DNA of 64,000 nt from Sacculina carcini (Eukaryota; Arthropoda; Thecostraca; Sacculinidae), in NCBI GenBank assembly GCA_916048095.2, contig OU696570.1, positions 7,382,928 through 7,446,927 on the forward strand. The letters are read 5' to 3'. The notes below the pieces were generated by a model that was not told the DNA's origin, searched no databases, and saw only the letters and a program-made list of their open reading frames with translations. Positions 37,182 to 51,500 of this stretch are shown here, in pieces; within the stretch, counting starts at the first letter, position 1, and each line of letters begins with the position of its first letter. A program made the position numbers and the translations under genes.

Positions 37182-40100
37182 CTAGCATTAAAACCCGCCC
37201 GTTGTGCGGAAGAATTCATAAAAATATTGCAAATTAAAAATAAATAAGGCAAACTCATAAAAACCTTAATCAATTAAAAAGTCTAAATTTCATTATTTTT
37301 AATTTACATTTTGACAAAATATTTTCACTCAGCCCGCCTCATATTTAAACCCTGCCGACGTGCGGAATAATTCAGAACTCGAACACCATCCGTTCTGGTT
37401 CTTGAAGTCAAATCCATTAGTTTTGTATATGAATTCATTCTACACGGTGAAATTGAACGTTTTATTGCTGCCCGCGGGACATTTTTATTTCATAAAAATG
37501 AGCCATCGCTTCGTTTGCGTTTGAAGCCCCTGATCATTGAACCAGCGAACCATGAACCAGCGCAATTATGTCACCTCATATTCAAGCATACATACACAGA
37601 CAGACAGATAATTTCTTCTTTATGTATATATATAGCATTAAAACCGCATTAAAACCCGCCCGTTGTGCGGAACAATTCATAAAAATATTGCAAATTAAAA
37701 ATAAATAAGGCAAACTCATGAAGACCTTAATCAATTAAAAAGTCTAAATTTCATTATTTTTAATTTTATTTTGACAAAATATTTTCACTCAACCCGCCTC
37801 ATATTTAAACCCGCCCGACGTGAGGAAAAATTCAGAACTCGAACACCATCCGTTCTGGTTCTTGAAGTCAAATCCATTAGTTTTGTATATGAATTCATTC
37901 TATACGGTGAAATTGAACGTTTTATTGCTGCCCGCGGGACATTTTTATTTCATAAAAATGAGCCATCGCTTCGTTTGCGTTTGAAGCCCCTGAAAATTGA
38001 ACCAGCGAACCATGAGCCAGCGCAATTATGTCACCTCATATTCAAGCATACATACACAGACAGACAGATAATTTCTTCTTTATGTATATATATAGCATTA
38101 AAACCCGCCAGTTGTGCGGAGCAATTCATAACATGAAATTCATATTCAATTCATAAAAAATATGGAAAAATAAAAATGAAATAGGGTACACTCATAAAAA
38201 TATTATTCAATTGAAAATTATAAGTTTAATTATTTTTATTTCGACACAATATTTCCCCTCAGTCCGCCTGAGTCATTTTTAAACCCGCCCGTCGTGCTGA
38301 ATAATTCAGAACTCGAACACGATCCTTTCTGCATCTTGAAGTCAAATCCATTGGTTTTGTGTATGGATTAATTCTACAGGGTAAATTGAACGTTCTATTG
38401 TCTATAGTTGCTGCCCGCGGAACATTTTTATTTATAAAAAAAAACCTTTTTTTAAATGAACCATTTGAAAAAATGATCTAAAAACACTTTTTTAAACCCA
38501 CCCGTCGTGCGGAACAATTCATACAATAAAATTCATATCAAATCCATAAAATATAATGAATACAAATTGAAAAGCAAAAAATGTAACCTATAAATATCTT
38601 AACCAATAGAAAAGTCTAAATGTGAATATTTTTGTTCTTATTTTGACAAATATTATCCCTCAACCCGCCTGATATATAAATCTGCCCGTCGTGTGGTATA
38701 ATTCAGAACACAAACACGAAACAAACAATGAAAGATGATGAAATCTTTTCATCAGACTGTTTCCAAACTATATTTATTACTTAACATCATTCCCCAATAT
38801 CATTTGCTTAAGTACTATTTCACTTTTACCGCTATAATATTTATTGTTAAAATTTATATATTTTCCGCTATCATTAAAACCCAATATAACCTGAGTCAAA
38901 CCTACCCAACCCAACCCAACCATTCAATCTTGACCGCTCTCAGCCTAGTCTGAGGTGATTTAACTTATTAGTTTGTGATCACAAAATATACTGATGCGAT
39001 CATAATTTGTAATCAGAAGACTGAGATTATCTACCCCAGGGGTCCCAAACACGCGGCCCACCAATACTTTTCTCTCAACCCGCCAATATAGTATCGGGAC
39101 CAAACTGTAAGGTAGCTAAATTCACATTTGTTGCATAATGCGATATAATTTTACACCATTATCATATTATCTCATAATTCCCGGTTAATGCTTCCACTAA
39201 TGCATCATATTCATACAGTTGTTATTTTTTGGATTACATCGATAATGCAGCCCTTGATATTACAGCCGATATTATATTATGCAATCTATATTCTGCTACG
39301 TATTATTCCTAATACATATATCATCAGATCGCAAAATATATTTAAAGGTTCACATCATTCTCCAAAATCATTTGCTTAAGAGCTATTCTACTTTTATCGC
39401 TAGAATATTTACTGCTAGCAAAATATCATATACCTCGCTATCATTTAAACCCACTCTTTATAGATACATTTAATTCGCCCGTCGTGCGGAACAGTTCATA
39501 AAATATAATTAATATTCAATTCATAAAAAAATTAGTGCAAATTGAAAAAGAAAAACAAACCCACAGGAAAGTTATAGCTAATCTAAAAGTCTAAATGTGA
39601 AATTTATGTTTCAATTTAGAAAACATGTTTTTCCACAACACTATCAAAACAATGCAACCTTCTGTCATCTCTATAATTCCAGGTTAATGCTTCCGCTAAA
39701 ACAGCATAAGTTGGCATTACATGATATTGCAACCCATATCCTTATGCAACTTATGCTTATGCAACTTGAAATTAAACCAATTAAATTACACAGTTAAATT
39801 CAGTAGTTTACTTTGTTCCCAATAGCATTTTACCCGCCCGTCGTGCGGAACGTTATTGAGGACAATAAAGCCTTTATATTCAGTAGAGTGTAGCATTAAT
39901 TAAACTGTACGCAATAAAACCACACCATCCATGCTTGGAGATAATATGATGCATTCTTAATTGTGATTGGGCTTCAGTGAAATTTAATCGGTGTATATTC
40001 CTGTGTAATCGCAAGTGCGCATAATAGCTGTCAAATTGGCAATATGTCCTTTTGACTTTACACCGCCGTAACTTCCTTCAGATACCCTTTGGAAAATTAC

Positions 40101-41768
40101 AAATTATACCGTATTGTAGAAGAAAAGATTTCTAGAACGATGGTATAATTTATTTTTATGTGTAACAAATAGTTACTGAGAAATAGTAGAAAAATGAATT
40201 AATTTTAGTCGCCCGGTGTTCAAGTGTAATTTTGGATGTATTTGAGAATTTTGCCAATTTTACACGTTTTTTGTATCATTTGTGGGTATAAATTATAGCT
40301 TATCTTGTAGAACACAAAATTCTCTACACAGTAGTATATTCCTGTGTAATCGCAAGTGCGTAAATTGTGATTGGACTTCAGTGAAATTTAATCAGTGTAT
40401 ATTCATGTGTAATCGCAAGTACGCATAATAGCTGTCAAATTGGCAACATGACATTTTGACTTTACACCGGCGTAACTTCCTTCAGATACACTTTGGAAAA
40501 TTAATAATTATACCGTACTGTAGGAAACAAAATTTCTAGCACGATGGTATAATTAATTTTAATGTATGACAAATAGTTCCTGAGAAATGGGTATAAAAAT
40601 GAATAAATTGTAGTCACCCGGTGTTCAAGTGTCATTTTGGATGTATTTGAGAATTTTGCCAATTTTACACGTTTTTTGTATCATTTGTGGGTATAAATTA
40701 CACCTTTTCTTGTAGAACACAAAATTCTCTACACAGTAGTATATTCCTGTGTAATCGCAAGTGCGCATAATAGCTGTCAAATTGGCAATATGTCCTTTTG
40801 ACTTTACACCGCCGTCACTTCCTTCAGATACACTTTGGAAAATTAAGAATTATACCGCATTTTAAAAAATACAATTTCCAGCACGATGATATAATTTATT
40901 TTAATGTGTGACAAATAGTTCCTGAGAAATAGGTAGAAAAATGAATTAATTTAGGCGCCCGGTGATCAAGTGTAATTTTGGATGTATTTGACAATTTTGC
41001 CAATTTTACACATTTTTTGTATCATTTGTGGGTATAAATTATAACTTTTCTTGTAGAACACAAAATTATCTACACAATAGTATAATTTTTATAGCTGTAC
41101 CATTGCTGGTTTATGAGGAATAGATAGGGGAATATTTACCAAAACATTCACGGTTTCCAGTGCTAATTTTGCATTTTTGACTTTGTCATTTTGACTTCAC
41201 ACCGCCGTAACTTTTTTTTAATACACTTTGGAAAATTAAAAATTATACCGTGTTGTAGCAAACAAAATTCCCAGCATGATGGTATTATTTATTTAGTTGT
41301 GTGATAATTAGTTTTTGATACATAGAGAAAAAAGTATAGAAAATCGGACGCGTGGAGTATAAATATAATTTTGAATATAGATTGAAATTTTGTCATGTTT
41401 ACATCTTTTATGTTCTATTTTTGGATATGAATTATAACCTATCTTGTAGAACAGAAAATTCTCTACACAGTGGTATAATTTGTTTGGCTGTACCATTTCT
41501 GGTTTATGAGGAGTAGATGGCAGAGCATTGACCACAATTTTCGCATTTTTCAGGGTTCATTTTGTCTTTTCACCGCTATAACTTTTTTTGATTTCATTTT
41601 TGAAATTTAAAATTTAATCTAAAGTGTAGACAAGAAAATTTCCAACGTGATGGTATAAATTGTTAGCGGGTAGGCTGAGTGGTGGCCGAATAATAGCTGA
41701 TAGAAAATGGACCAAGGAGGGTCGAACAGACACACAGACACACAGAGGATCTCTTTTATATATATAGA
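37182..41768 (-). mobile_element. Helitron-like unit C4 (-), mirror of L2
   Basis: 4587 bp, the same length as L2. Corresponding positions in L2 and C4 add up to 62292 throughout. Variants that separate L2 from L1 (for example the CCGCACAACTGGCGG hairpin near 24176, or TTTAGATTAAATTT near 20670) are also in C4. CTAG at 37182 abuts C3 and its TC start abuts C5. Confidence 0.88.
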
Positions 41769-44700
41769 CTAGCATTAAAACCCGCCCGTTGTGCGGAGCA
41801 ATTCATAAAAATACTCCAAATTAAAAAAGAAAATGAAAACTCATCAGTGTCTTACTCAATAGAAAAGTCCAAGTGTGAATATTTTTATTTTTATTTTGAC
41901 ATAATATTTTCCCTCAACCCGCCTCATATATAAACCAACCCATTGTGCGGAATAATTCAGAACACAAACACGTAACAAACAATGAAAATCCTAGCATGTA
42001 AACCCGCCCATCGTGCGAAACAATTCATACTATTAAAATTGTATTCAATTCATGAGAGAAAAGGAATATGAATTAAAAAAGAGTTGAGTAAACCCATACA
42101 AAAGTCTAAATTTCTATATTTTCATATTTATTTTCACAAAATAGTTTGCCTAAACCGCCTCATATTTATACATGCCCGTCGTGCTGAATAATTCAGAACT
42201 CAGACACGAAACAATGAAAAATGACTACACTTTTTCATCATAATGTTTCCAAAATATTTTAATAACTTAATATCACCGTCTAGCATTGAAACCCGCCAGT
42301 TGTGCGGAGCAATTCATAAGATGAAATTCATATTTAATTCATAAACATATTGCAAATTAAAAAAGAAAACAGATATACTCATTAAAATCTTACTCAATTG
42401 AAAAGTCAAAATTCAATTATATTTTTTGACAACATATTTTCCTTCAGCCCGTCTCATATTTAAACCCGCCCGTCGTGCTGAACAATTTATAAAATTAAAT
42501 GCATATTCAATCCATAAAATAAAATGCATATTCAATCCATAAAATAAACTGAATACAAATTAAAAAGCAAAACATTTAACATTTTCCCTCGAACAGCCTC
42601 ATATTTAAACCCGCCCGTCGTGCGGAACAATTAAGCCCCAACACCAATGGTTATTTATATATAAACCAACTAATGACAACTAACTAATTAATATTCAAAT
42701 GGTTCTTTATTATATAATAATGGTTTTTTATTTAATGCTTCTATATGGTACAATAATTCAGTAGTTTACTTTGTTCCTAGCATTTTACCCGCCCGTCGTG
42801 CGGAACAATTAAGCCCCTGATCTATACCATTGGACCCGCGCAATTATGTCACCTCATATTCAAGCATACACACACAGACAGACAGATAATTTCTTCTTTA
42901 TGTATATATATATACCATTGAACCTGCGCAATTATGTCACCTCATATTCAAGCATACATACACAGACAGACAGATAATTTATTCTTTATGTATATATATG
43001 GCATTAATACCCGCCCGTTGTGCGGAGCAATTCATACAATCAAGCAAATCATGAACCATTTGAAAAAATGAACTAAAAACACTTTTTTTAAACCCACCCG
43101 TCGTGCGGAACAATTCATACAATAAAATTCATATCAAATCCATAAAATATAATGAATACAAATTGAAAAGCAAAAAATGTAAGCTATAAATATCTTGACC
43201 AATAGAAAAGTCTAAATGCCCGCGGGACATTTTTATTTCATAAAATGAGCCATTGCTTCGTTTGCGTTTGAAGCCCCTGGTCATTGAACCAGCGAACCAT
43301 GAACCAGCGCAATTATGTCACCTCATATTCAAGCATACATACACAGACAGACAGATAATTTCTTCTTTATGTATATATATAGCATTAAAACCGCATTAAA
43401 ACCCGCCCGTTGTGCGGAACAATTCATAAAAATATTGCAAATTAAAAGTAAATGAGGCAAACTCATGAAGACCTTAATTAATTAAAAAGTCTAAATTTCA
43501 TTATTTTTAATTTTATTTTGACAAAATATTTTCACTCAGCCCGCCTCATATTTAAACCCGCCCGACGTGAGGAATAATTCAGAACTCGAACACCATCCGT
43601 TCTGGTTCTTGAAGTCAAATCCATTAGTTCTGTATATGAATTCATTCTATACGGTGAAATTGAACGTTTTATTGCTACCCGCGGGACATTTCTATTGCAT
43701 AAAAATGAGCCATCGCTTCGTTTGCGTTTGAAGCCCCTGATCATTGAACCAGCGAACCATGAACCAGCGCAATTATGTCACCTCATATTCACGCATACAT
43801 ACACAGACAGACAGATAATTTCTTCTTTATGTATATATATAGCATTAAAACCCGCCCGTTGTGCGGAGCAATTCATAACATGAAATTCATATTCAATTCG
43901 TAAAAAAATATGGAAAAATAAAAATGAAATAGGGTACACTCATAAAAATATTAATCAATTGAAAATTATAAGTTTAATTATTTTTATTTCGACAAAATAT
44001 TTCCCCTCAGTCCGCCTGAGTCATTTTTAAACTCGCCCGTCGTGCTGAATAATTCAGAACTCGAACACGATCCGTTCTGGATCTTGAAGTCAAATCTATT
44101 GGTTTTGTGTATGGATTAATTCTACAGGGTAAATTGAACGTTCTATTGTCTATAGCTGCTGCCCGCGGAGCATTTTTATTTGTAAAAAAATACCTTTTTT
44201 AAATGAACCATTTGAAAAAAATGAACTAAAAAATGGAAACACCTTTTTTAAACCCGCCCGTCGTGGGGAACAATTCATACAATAAAATTCATATTTGAAG
44301 TCAAATCCATTGGTTTTGTGTATGGATTAATTCTACAGGGAAAATTGAACGTTCTATTGTCTATAGTTGCTGCCCGCGGAACATTTTTATTTTTAAAAAA
44401 AATACCTTTTTTTAAATGAACCATTTGAAAAAATGATCTAAAACACTTTTTTAAACCCACTCGTCGTGCGGAACAATTCATACAATAAAATTCATATCAG
44501 ATCCATAAAATATGATGAATAAAAATTGAAAAGCAAAAAATGTAACCTATAAATATCTTAACCAATAGAAAAGTCTAAATGTGAATATTTTTGCTCTTAT
44601 TTTGACAAATATTATCCCTCAAACCGCCTGATATATAAATCTGCCCGTCGTGTGGTATAATTCAGAACACAGACACGAAACAAACAATGAAAGATGATGA

Positions 44701-47700
44701 AATCTTTTCATCAGAATGTTTCCAAACTATATTTATTACTTAACATCATTCCCCAATATCATTTGCTTAAGTACTATTTCACTTTTACCGCTATAATATT
44801 TATTGTTAAAATTTATATATTTTCCGCTATCATTAAAACCCAATATAACCTGAGTCAAACCTACCCAACCCAACCCAACCATTCAATCTTGACCGCTCTC
44901 AGCCTAGTCTGAGGTGATTTAACTTATTAGTTTGTGATCACAAAATATACTGATGCGATCATAATTTGTAATCAGAAGACTGAGATTATCTACCCCAGGG
45001 GTCCCAAACACGCGGCCCACCAATAATTTTCTCTCAACCCGCCAATATAGTATCGGGACCAAACTGTAAGGTAGCTAAATTCACATTTGTTGCATAATGC
45101 GATATAATTATACACCATTATCATATTATCTCCTAATTCCCGGTTAATGCTTCCACTAATGCATCATATTCATACAGTTGTTATTTTTTGGATTACACCG
45201 ATATTACAGCCCTTGATATTACAGCCGATATTATATTATGCAATCTATATTCTGCTACGTATTATTCCTAATACATATATCATCAGATCGCAAAATATAT
45301 TTAAAGGTTCACATCATTCTCCAAAATCATTTGCTTAAGAGCTATTCTACTTTTATCGCTAGAATATTTACTGCTAGCAAAATATCATATACCTCGCTAT
45401 CATTTAAACCCACTCTTTATAGATACATTTAATTCGCCCGTCATGCGGAACAGTTCATAAAATATAATTAATATTCAATTCATAAAAAAATTAGTGCAAA
45501 TTGAAAAAGAAAAACAAACCCACAGGAAAGTTATAGCTAATATAATAGTCTAAATGTGAAATTTATGTTTCAATTTAGAAAACATGTTTTTCCACAACAC
45601 TATCAAAACAATGCAACCTTCTGTCATCTCTATAATTATAGGTTAATGCTTCCGCTAAAACAGCATAAGCTGGCATTACATGATATTGCAACCCATATCC
45701 TTATGCAACTTATGCTTATGCAACTTGAAATTAAACCAATTAAATTACACAGTTAAATTCAGTAGTTTACTTTGTTCCCAATAGCATTTTACCCGCCCGT
45801 CGTGCGGAACGTTATTGAGCCTTTTAAAGCCTTTATATTCAGTAGAGTGTAGCATTAATTAAACTGTACGCAATAAAACCACACCATCCATGCTTGGAGA
45901 TAATATAATGCATTCTTAATTGTGATTGGGCTTCAGTGAAATTTAATCGGTGTATATTCCTGTGTAATCGCAAGTGCGCATAATAGCTGTCAAATTGGCA
46001 ATATGTCCTTTTGACTTTACACCGCCGTAACTTCCTTCAGATACCCTTTGGAAAATTAAGAATTATACCGTACTGTAGAAAACAAAATTTCTAGCACGAT
46101 GGTATAATTTATATTTATGTGTAACAAATAGTTACTGAGGAATAGTAGAAAAATGAATTAATTTTAGTCGCCCGGTGTTCAAGTGTAATTTTGGATGTAT
46201 TCGAGAATTTTGCCAATTTTTCACGTTTTTTGTATCATTTGTGGGTATAAATTATAGCTTATCTTGTAGAACACAAAATTCTCTACACAGTAGTATATTC
46301 CTGTGTAATCGCAAGTGCGTAAATTGTGATTGGACTTCAGTGAAATTAAATCAGTGTATATTCATGTGTAATCGCAAGTGCGCATAATAGCTGTCAAATT
46401 GGCAACATGACAATTTGACTTTACACCGCCGTAACTTCCTTCAGATACACTTTGGAAAATTAAAAATTATACCGTATTGTAGAAAACAAAATTTCTAGCA
46501 CGATGGTATAATTAATTTTAATTTATGACAAACAGTTCCTGAGAAATGGGTATAAAAATGAATAAATTGTAGTCACCCGGTGTTCAAGTGTAATTTTGGA
46601 TGTATTTGAGAATTTTGCCAATTTTACACGTTTTTTGTATCATTTGTGGGTATAAATTACACCTTTTCTTGTAGAACACAAAATTCTCTACACAGTAGTA
46701 TATTCCTGTGTAATCGCAAGTGCGCATAATAGCTGTCAAATTAGCAATATGTCCTTTTGACTTTACACCGCCGTCACTTCCTTCAGATACACTTTGGAAA
46801 ATTAAGAATTATACCGCATTTTAAAAAATACAATTTCCAGCACGATGATATAATTTATTTTAATGTGTGACAAATAGTTCCTGAGAAATAGGTAGAAAAA
46901 TGAATTAATTTAGGCGCCCGGTGATCAAGTGTAATTTTGGATGTATTTGACAATTTTGCCAATTTTACACATTTTTTGTATCATTTGTGGGTATAAATTA
47001 TCACTTTTCTTGTAGAACACAAAATTATCTACACAATAGTATAATTTTTATAGCTGTACCATTGCTGGTTTATGAGGAATAGATAGGGGAATATTTACCA
47101 AAACATTCACGGTTTCCAGTGCTAATTTTGCATTTTTGACTTTGTCATTTTGACTTCACACCGCCGTAACTTTTTTTCAATACACTTTGGAAAATTAAAA
47201 ATTATACCGTGTTGTAGCAAACAAAATTCCCAGCATGATGGTATTACTTATTTAGTTGTGTGATAATTAGTTTTTGATACATAGAGAAAAAAGTATAGAA
47301 AATCGGACGCGTGGAGTATAAATATAATTTTGAATATAGATTGAAATTTTGTCATGTTTACATCTTTTATGTTCTATTTTTGGATATGAATTATAACCTA
47401 TCTTGTAGAACAGAAAATTCTCTACACAGTGGTATAATCTGTTTGGCTGTACCATTTCTGGTTTATGAGGAGTAGATGGCAGAGCATTGACCACAATTTT
47501 CGCATTTTTCAGGGTTCATTTTGTCTTTTCACCGCTATAACGTTTTTTGATTTCATTTTTGAAATTTAAAACTTAATTTAAAGTGTAGACAAGAAAATTT
47601 CCAACGTGATGGTATAAATTGTTAGCGGGTAGGCTGAGTGGTGGCCGAATAATAGCTGATAGAAAATGGACCAAGGAGGGTCGAACAGACACACAGACAG

Positions 47701-47755
47701 ACAGACAGACAGATACACACACAGACACACAGAGGATCTCTTTTATATATATAGA
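41769..47755 (-). mobile_element. Helitron-like unit C5 (-), mirror of L1
   Basis: 5987 bp against 5990 bp in L1, with positions adding up to 62291-62292. It shares L1-specific variants such as AATTAAGTTTTAAATTTC and differs at isolated sites (for example CCGTCATGCGG near 45438 where L1 has the usual hairpin). CTAG at 41769; 5' TC end at 47755, followed by a T (an A on the minus strand), the expected insertion context. Confidence 0.88.
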
Positions 47756-48232
47756 TATGTATACATAAAATGAATTATATATCTGCCAGTGTGTATGTAT
47801 GCTTGAATATGAGGCGGCATAATTGCGCGGGCTCAATGGTATTGATCAGGGGCTTCAAACGAAAACGAAGCGATGGATCATGTTTATGAGATAATAATGT
47901 CCCGGGCGCATCAACTGTAGACAATAGAACGTTTAATTTCACCGTGTAAAACGAGTTCATATACAAAACTAACGGATTTGACTTCAAGGTCCAGAACGGA
48001 TCGTGTTCGAGTTCTGAATTATTCCGCACGACGGGCAGGTTTAAATATGAGGCGGGTTGAGGGATAGTATTTTCTCAAAATAACAATAAAAAATAATTAA
48101 ATTTAGACTTTTCAATTGATTAGGATTTCTATGGATTTACTATAATCTATTTTAATCTGCAATATGTTTACTAATTAAATATGAATTTATTTTTATGAAT
48201 TGTTCCGCACAACGGGCGGGTTTAAATGCTAG
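47756..48232 (+). mobile_element. Short Helitron-like unit (+), head-to-head with C5
   Basis: TATGTATACATAAAATGAATT start, CTGCCAGTGTGTATG, and 3' end CCGCACAACGGGCGGGTTTA then AATGCTAG at 48232. It is the only + strand unit within the minus-oriented half. It is similar to the unit at 25111-25585, suggesting it was carried along at the breakpoint of the inversion. Confidence 0.65.
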
Positions 48233-48244
48233 CATATTATATAT

Positions 48245-48545
48245 GCATATTTATATATGTATATAGCATTTATATTTATATATGTATATAGCATTTATAT
48301 ATGTATATAGCATTTATATATGTATATAGCATTTATATATGTATATAGCATTTATATATGTATATAGCATTTATATATGTATATAGCATTTATATATTTA
48401 TATAGCATTTATATATTTATATAGCATTTATATATGTATATAGCATTTATATATGTATATAACATTTATATATGTATATAGCATTTATATATGTATATAG
48501 CATTTATATATGTATATAGCATTTATATATGTATATAGCATATTA
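48245..48545 (+). repeat. 19-bp AT-rich minisatellite (about 15 copies)
   Basis: Unit CATTTATATATGTATATAG, nearly perfect, with one longer unit near the left end and two to three units with a G-to-T change. It starts right after the CTAG of the preceding + strand unit and ends just before CTAG of C6. Confidence 0.95.
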
Positions 48546-51500
48546 TAGCATTAAATACTAGCATTAAAACCCGCCCGTTGTGCGGATGAATTCATAAAAT
48601 GGAAGTAATATTCATAAAAATTCGTATTCATAAAAAATATTCCAAATTAAAAAAGAAAATGAAATCTCATAACTGTCTTACTCAATAGAAAAGTCCAAGT
48701 GTGAATATTTTTATTTTTATTTTGACATAATATTTTCCCTCAACCCGCCTCATATATAAACCCACCCATTGTGCGGAATAATTCAGAACACAAACACGTA
48801 ACAAACAATGAAAATTCCAGCATGTAAGCCCGCCCGTCGTGCGAAATAGTTCATACTATTAAATTTGTATTCAATCCATAAGAGAAAAGGAATATGAATT
48901 AAAAAAAGAGTGGAGTTAGCCCATAAAAAAGTCTAAGTTTCTATATTTTCATAATTATTTTCAAAAAATAGTTTGCCTAAACCGCCTCATATTTATACAT
49001 GCCCGTCGTGCTGAATAATTCAGAACTCAGACACGAAACAATGAAAAATGACTACACTTTTTCATCATAATGTTTCCAAAATATTTTTATATCTTAAAAT
49101 CACCGTCTAGCATTGAAATCCGCCAGATGTGCGGAGCAATTCATAGAATGAAATTCATATTTAATTAATAAACATATTGCAAATTAAATAAGAAAACAGA
49201 TATACTCTTAAAAATCTTACTCAATTTAAAAGTCTAAATTTAATTATTTTTAATTATATTTTGACAACATATTTTCCTTTAACCCGCCTCATATTGAAAC
49301 CCGCCCGTCGTGCTCAGCAATTCATAAAATCAAATGCATATTCAATCCATAGAATAAACTGTATAAAAATTAAAAAGCAAAACTTTTTACCTGTAAATAC
49401 GTTCACCAATAAAAACTCTAAATGTGAATATTTTAATTATAAATATTTTAATTATACATATTTTTATTTTTATTTTGACATAATATTTTCCCTCAACCCG
49501 CCTCATATATACACCCACCCATTGTGAGGAATAATTCAGAACACAAACACGTAACAAACAATGAAAATTCTAGCATTAAAACCCGCCCGTTGTGCGGAGC
49601 AATTCATAACATGAAATTCATATTCAATTCATAAATAATAAGGAAAATTAAAAATTAAATAGGGTACATTCATAAAAATATTAATCAATTGAGAATTATA
49701 AGTTTAATTATTTATATTTCGACAAAATATTTCCCCTCAGTCCGCCTTAATCATTTTTACACCCGCCCGTCGTGCTGAATAATTCAGAACTCGAACACGA
49801 TCCGTTCTGGATCTTGAAGTCAAATCCATTGGTTTTGTGTATGGATTAATTCTACAGGGGAAATTGAACGTTCTATTGTCTATGGTTGCTGCCCGCGGAA
49901 CATCTTTATAAAAAAATTCCTTTTTCCAAATGAACCATTTGAAAAAATGAACTAAAAAATGGAAACACTTTTTTTTAAATCCGCCCGTCGTGCGGAACAA
50001 TTCATACAATAAAATTCATATTAAATCCATAAAATAGAAGGAATACAAATTGAAAAGCAAAAAATGTAACCTATAAATATCTTAACCAATTGAAAAGACT
50101 AAATGTGAATATTTTTGTTTTTATTTTGACAAATATTATCCCTCAACCCGCCTGATATATAAATCTGCCCGTCGTGCGGAGTAATTCAGAACACAAACAC
50201 GAAACAAACAATGAAAAATGATGAAACATTTTCATCATTATATTTCGAAACTATATTTATAACTTAACATCATTTGCTCAAGTACTATTTTACTTTTACC
50301 GCTAAAATTCTTACTGCTAAAATTAATATATTTTCCGTATCATTAAAACCCAATATAACTTAAGTCAAACCTACCCAACCCAACCATCCAATCTTGACCG
50401 CACTCAGCCTAGTCTGAGGTGATTTAACTTATTAGTTTGTGATCACAAAATATACTGATTCGATCAAAATTTGTAATCAGAAGACTGAGATTATCTACCC
50501 CAGGGGTCCCAAACACGCGGCCCACCAATACTTTTCTCTACCCGCCAATATAGTATCGGAACCAAACTGTAAGGCAGCTAAATTCTCATTTGTTGCATAA
50601 TGCGATATAATTATACACCATTTAAATCACATTTACATTACTGACTCTGAATCTTGAAGTCAAGCCCGTGAGTTTTGTATATGGATTCATTCCACATGGT
50701 AAAATTGAATGTTTAAGCCCACCCGTCGTGCGGAACTATTAATAAAACTAAAGTAATACATATTTAATTGCAAACAGCCAGTCTAATAGAAAACTCCTAT
50801 TGTGAAATATTAACCAATAGAAAATTCCTGTTTTGAATTTGCATATTCTTATTCTAATAATTGACGACATATTATTCAGTCAACCCGCCTTAAGATCGCC
50901 CGTCGTCAGGAATAATTTCGAAATGTAAAAACAAAATAACAATGATTTTTTTAGTATATAAATGATTTTTTTCCATAATATTATCTCATAATTCCCGGTT
51001 AATGCTTCCACTAATGCATCATATTCATATAGTTGTTATTTTTTTTATTACACCGATATTACAGCCCTTGATATTACAGCCGATATTATATAATGCAATC
51101 TATATTCTGCTACGTATTATTCTTAATACATATATCATGAGATCGCAAAATATATTTAAAGGTTCACATCATTCTCCAACATCATTTGCTTAAGAGCTAT
51201 TCTACTTTTATCGATAGAATTTTTACTGCTAGCAAAATATCATATTCCTCACTATCATTTAAGCCCACTTTTTATAGATACATATTTTTATTTTTATTTT
51301 GACATAATATTTTCCCTCCACCCGCCTTATATATAAAACCACCCATTGTGCGGAATAATTCAGAACACAAACACATAACAAACAATGAAAATTCTAGCAT
51401 GTAAACCCGCCCGTCGTGCGAAACAGTTAATACTATTAAATTTGTATTCAATTCATAAGAGACAATAAATATGAATTAATAAAAAAGAGTAAGCCCCAAA

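Larger units (their letters stand above)
37182..47755 (-). repeat. Right arm of 10.6-kb near-identical inverted duplication
   Basis: Contains units C4+C5, the reverse complement of 14534-25110. The outer flanks do not continue the mirror at the same offset. Right of this arm is a short + strand unit and a minisatellite; left of the partner arm is L0. Confidence 0.9.

Noticed and set aside
14534..47755. A single giant DNA transposon with 10-kb terminal inverted repeats (Maverick/Polinton-like)
   Set aside because: The arms have internal CTAG|TC unit borders, no Polinton genes (polymerase B, integrase, capsid) lie between them, and no matching target duplication is seen at the outer edges.
16535..51193. 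Recurring small ORFs (e.g. MMKSFHQ..., MLPLMHHIH..., MKFMFQF..., MVNALPS...) present in several copies on both strands
   Set aside because: They recur only because the Helitron units recur. They change length freely, are AT-driven in composition and have no recognisable domain.
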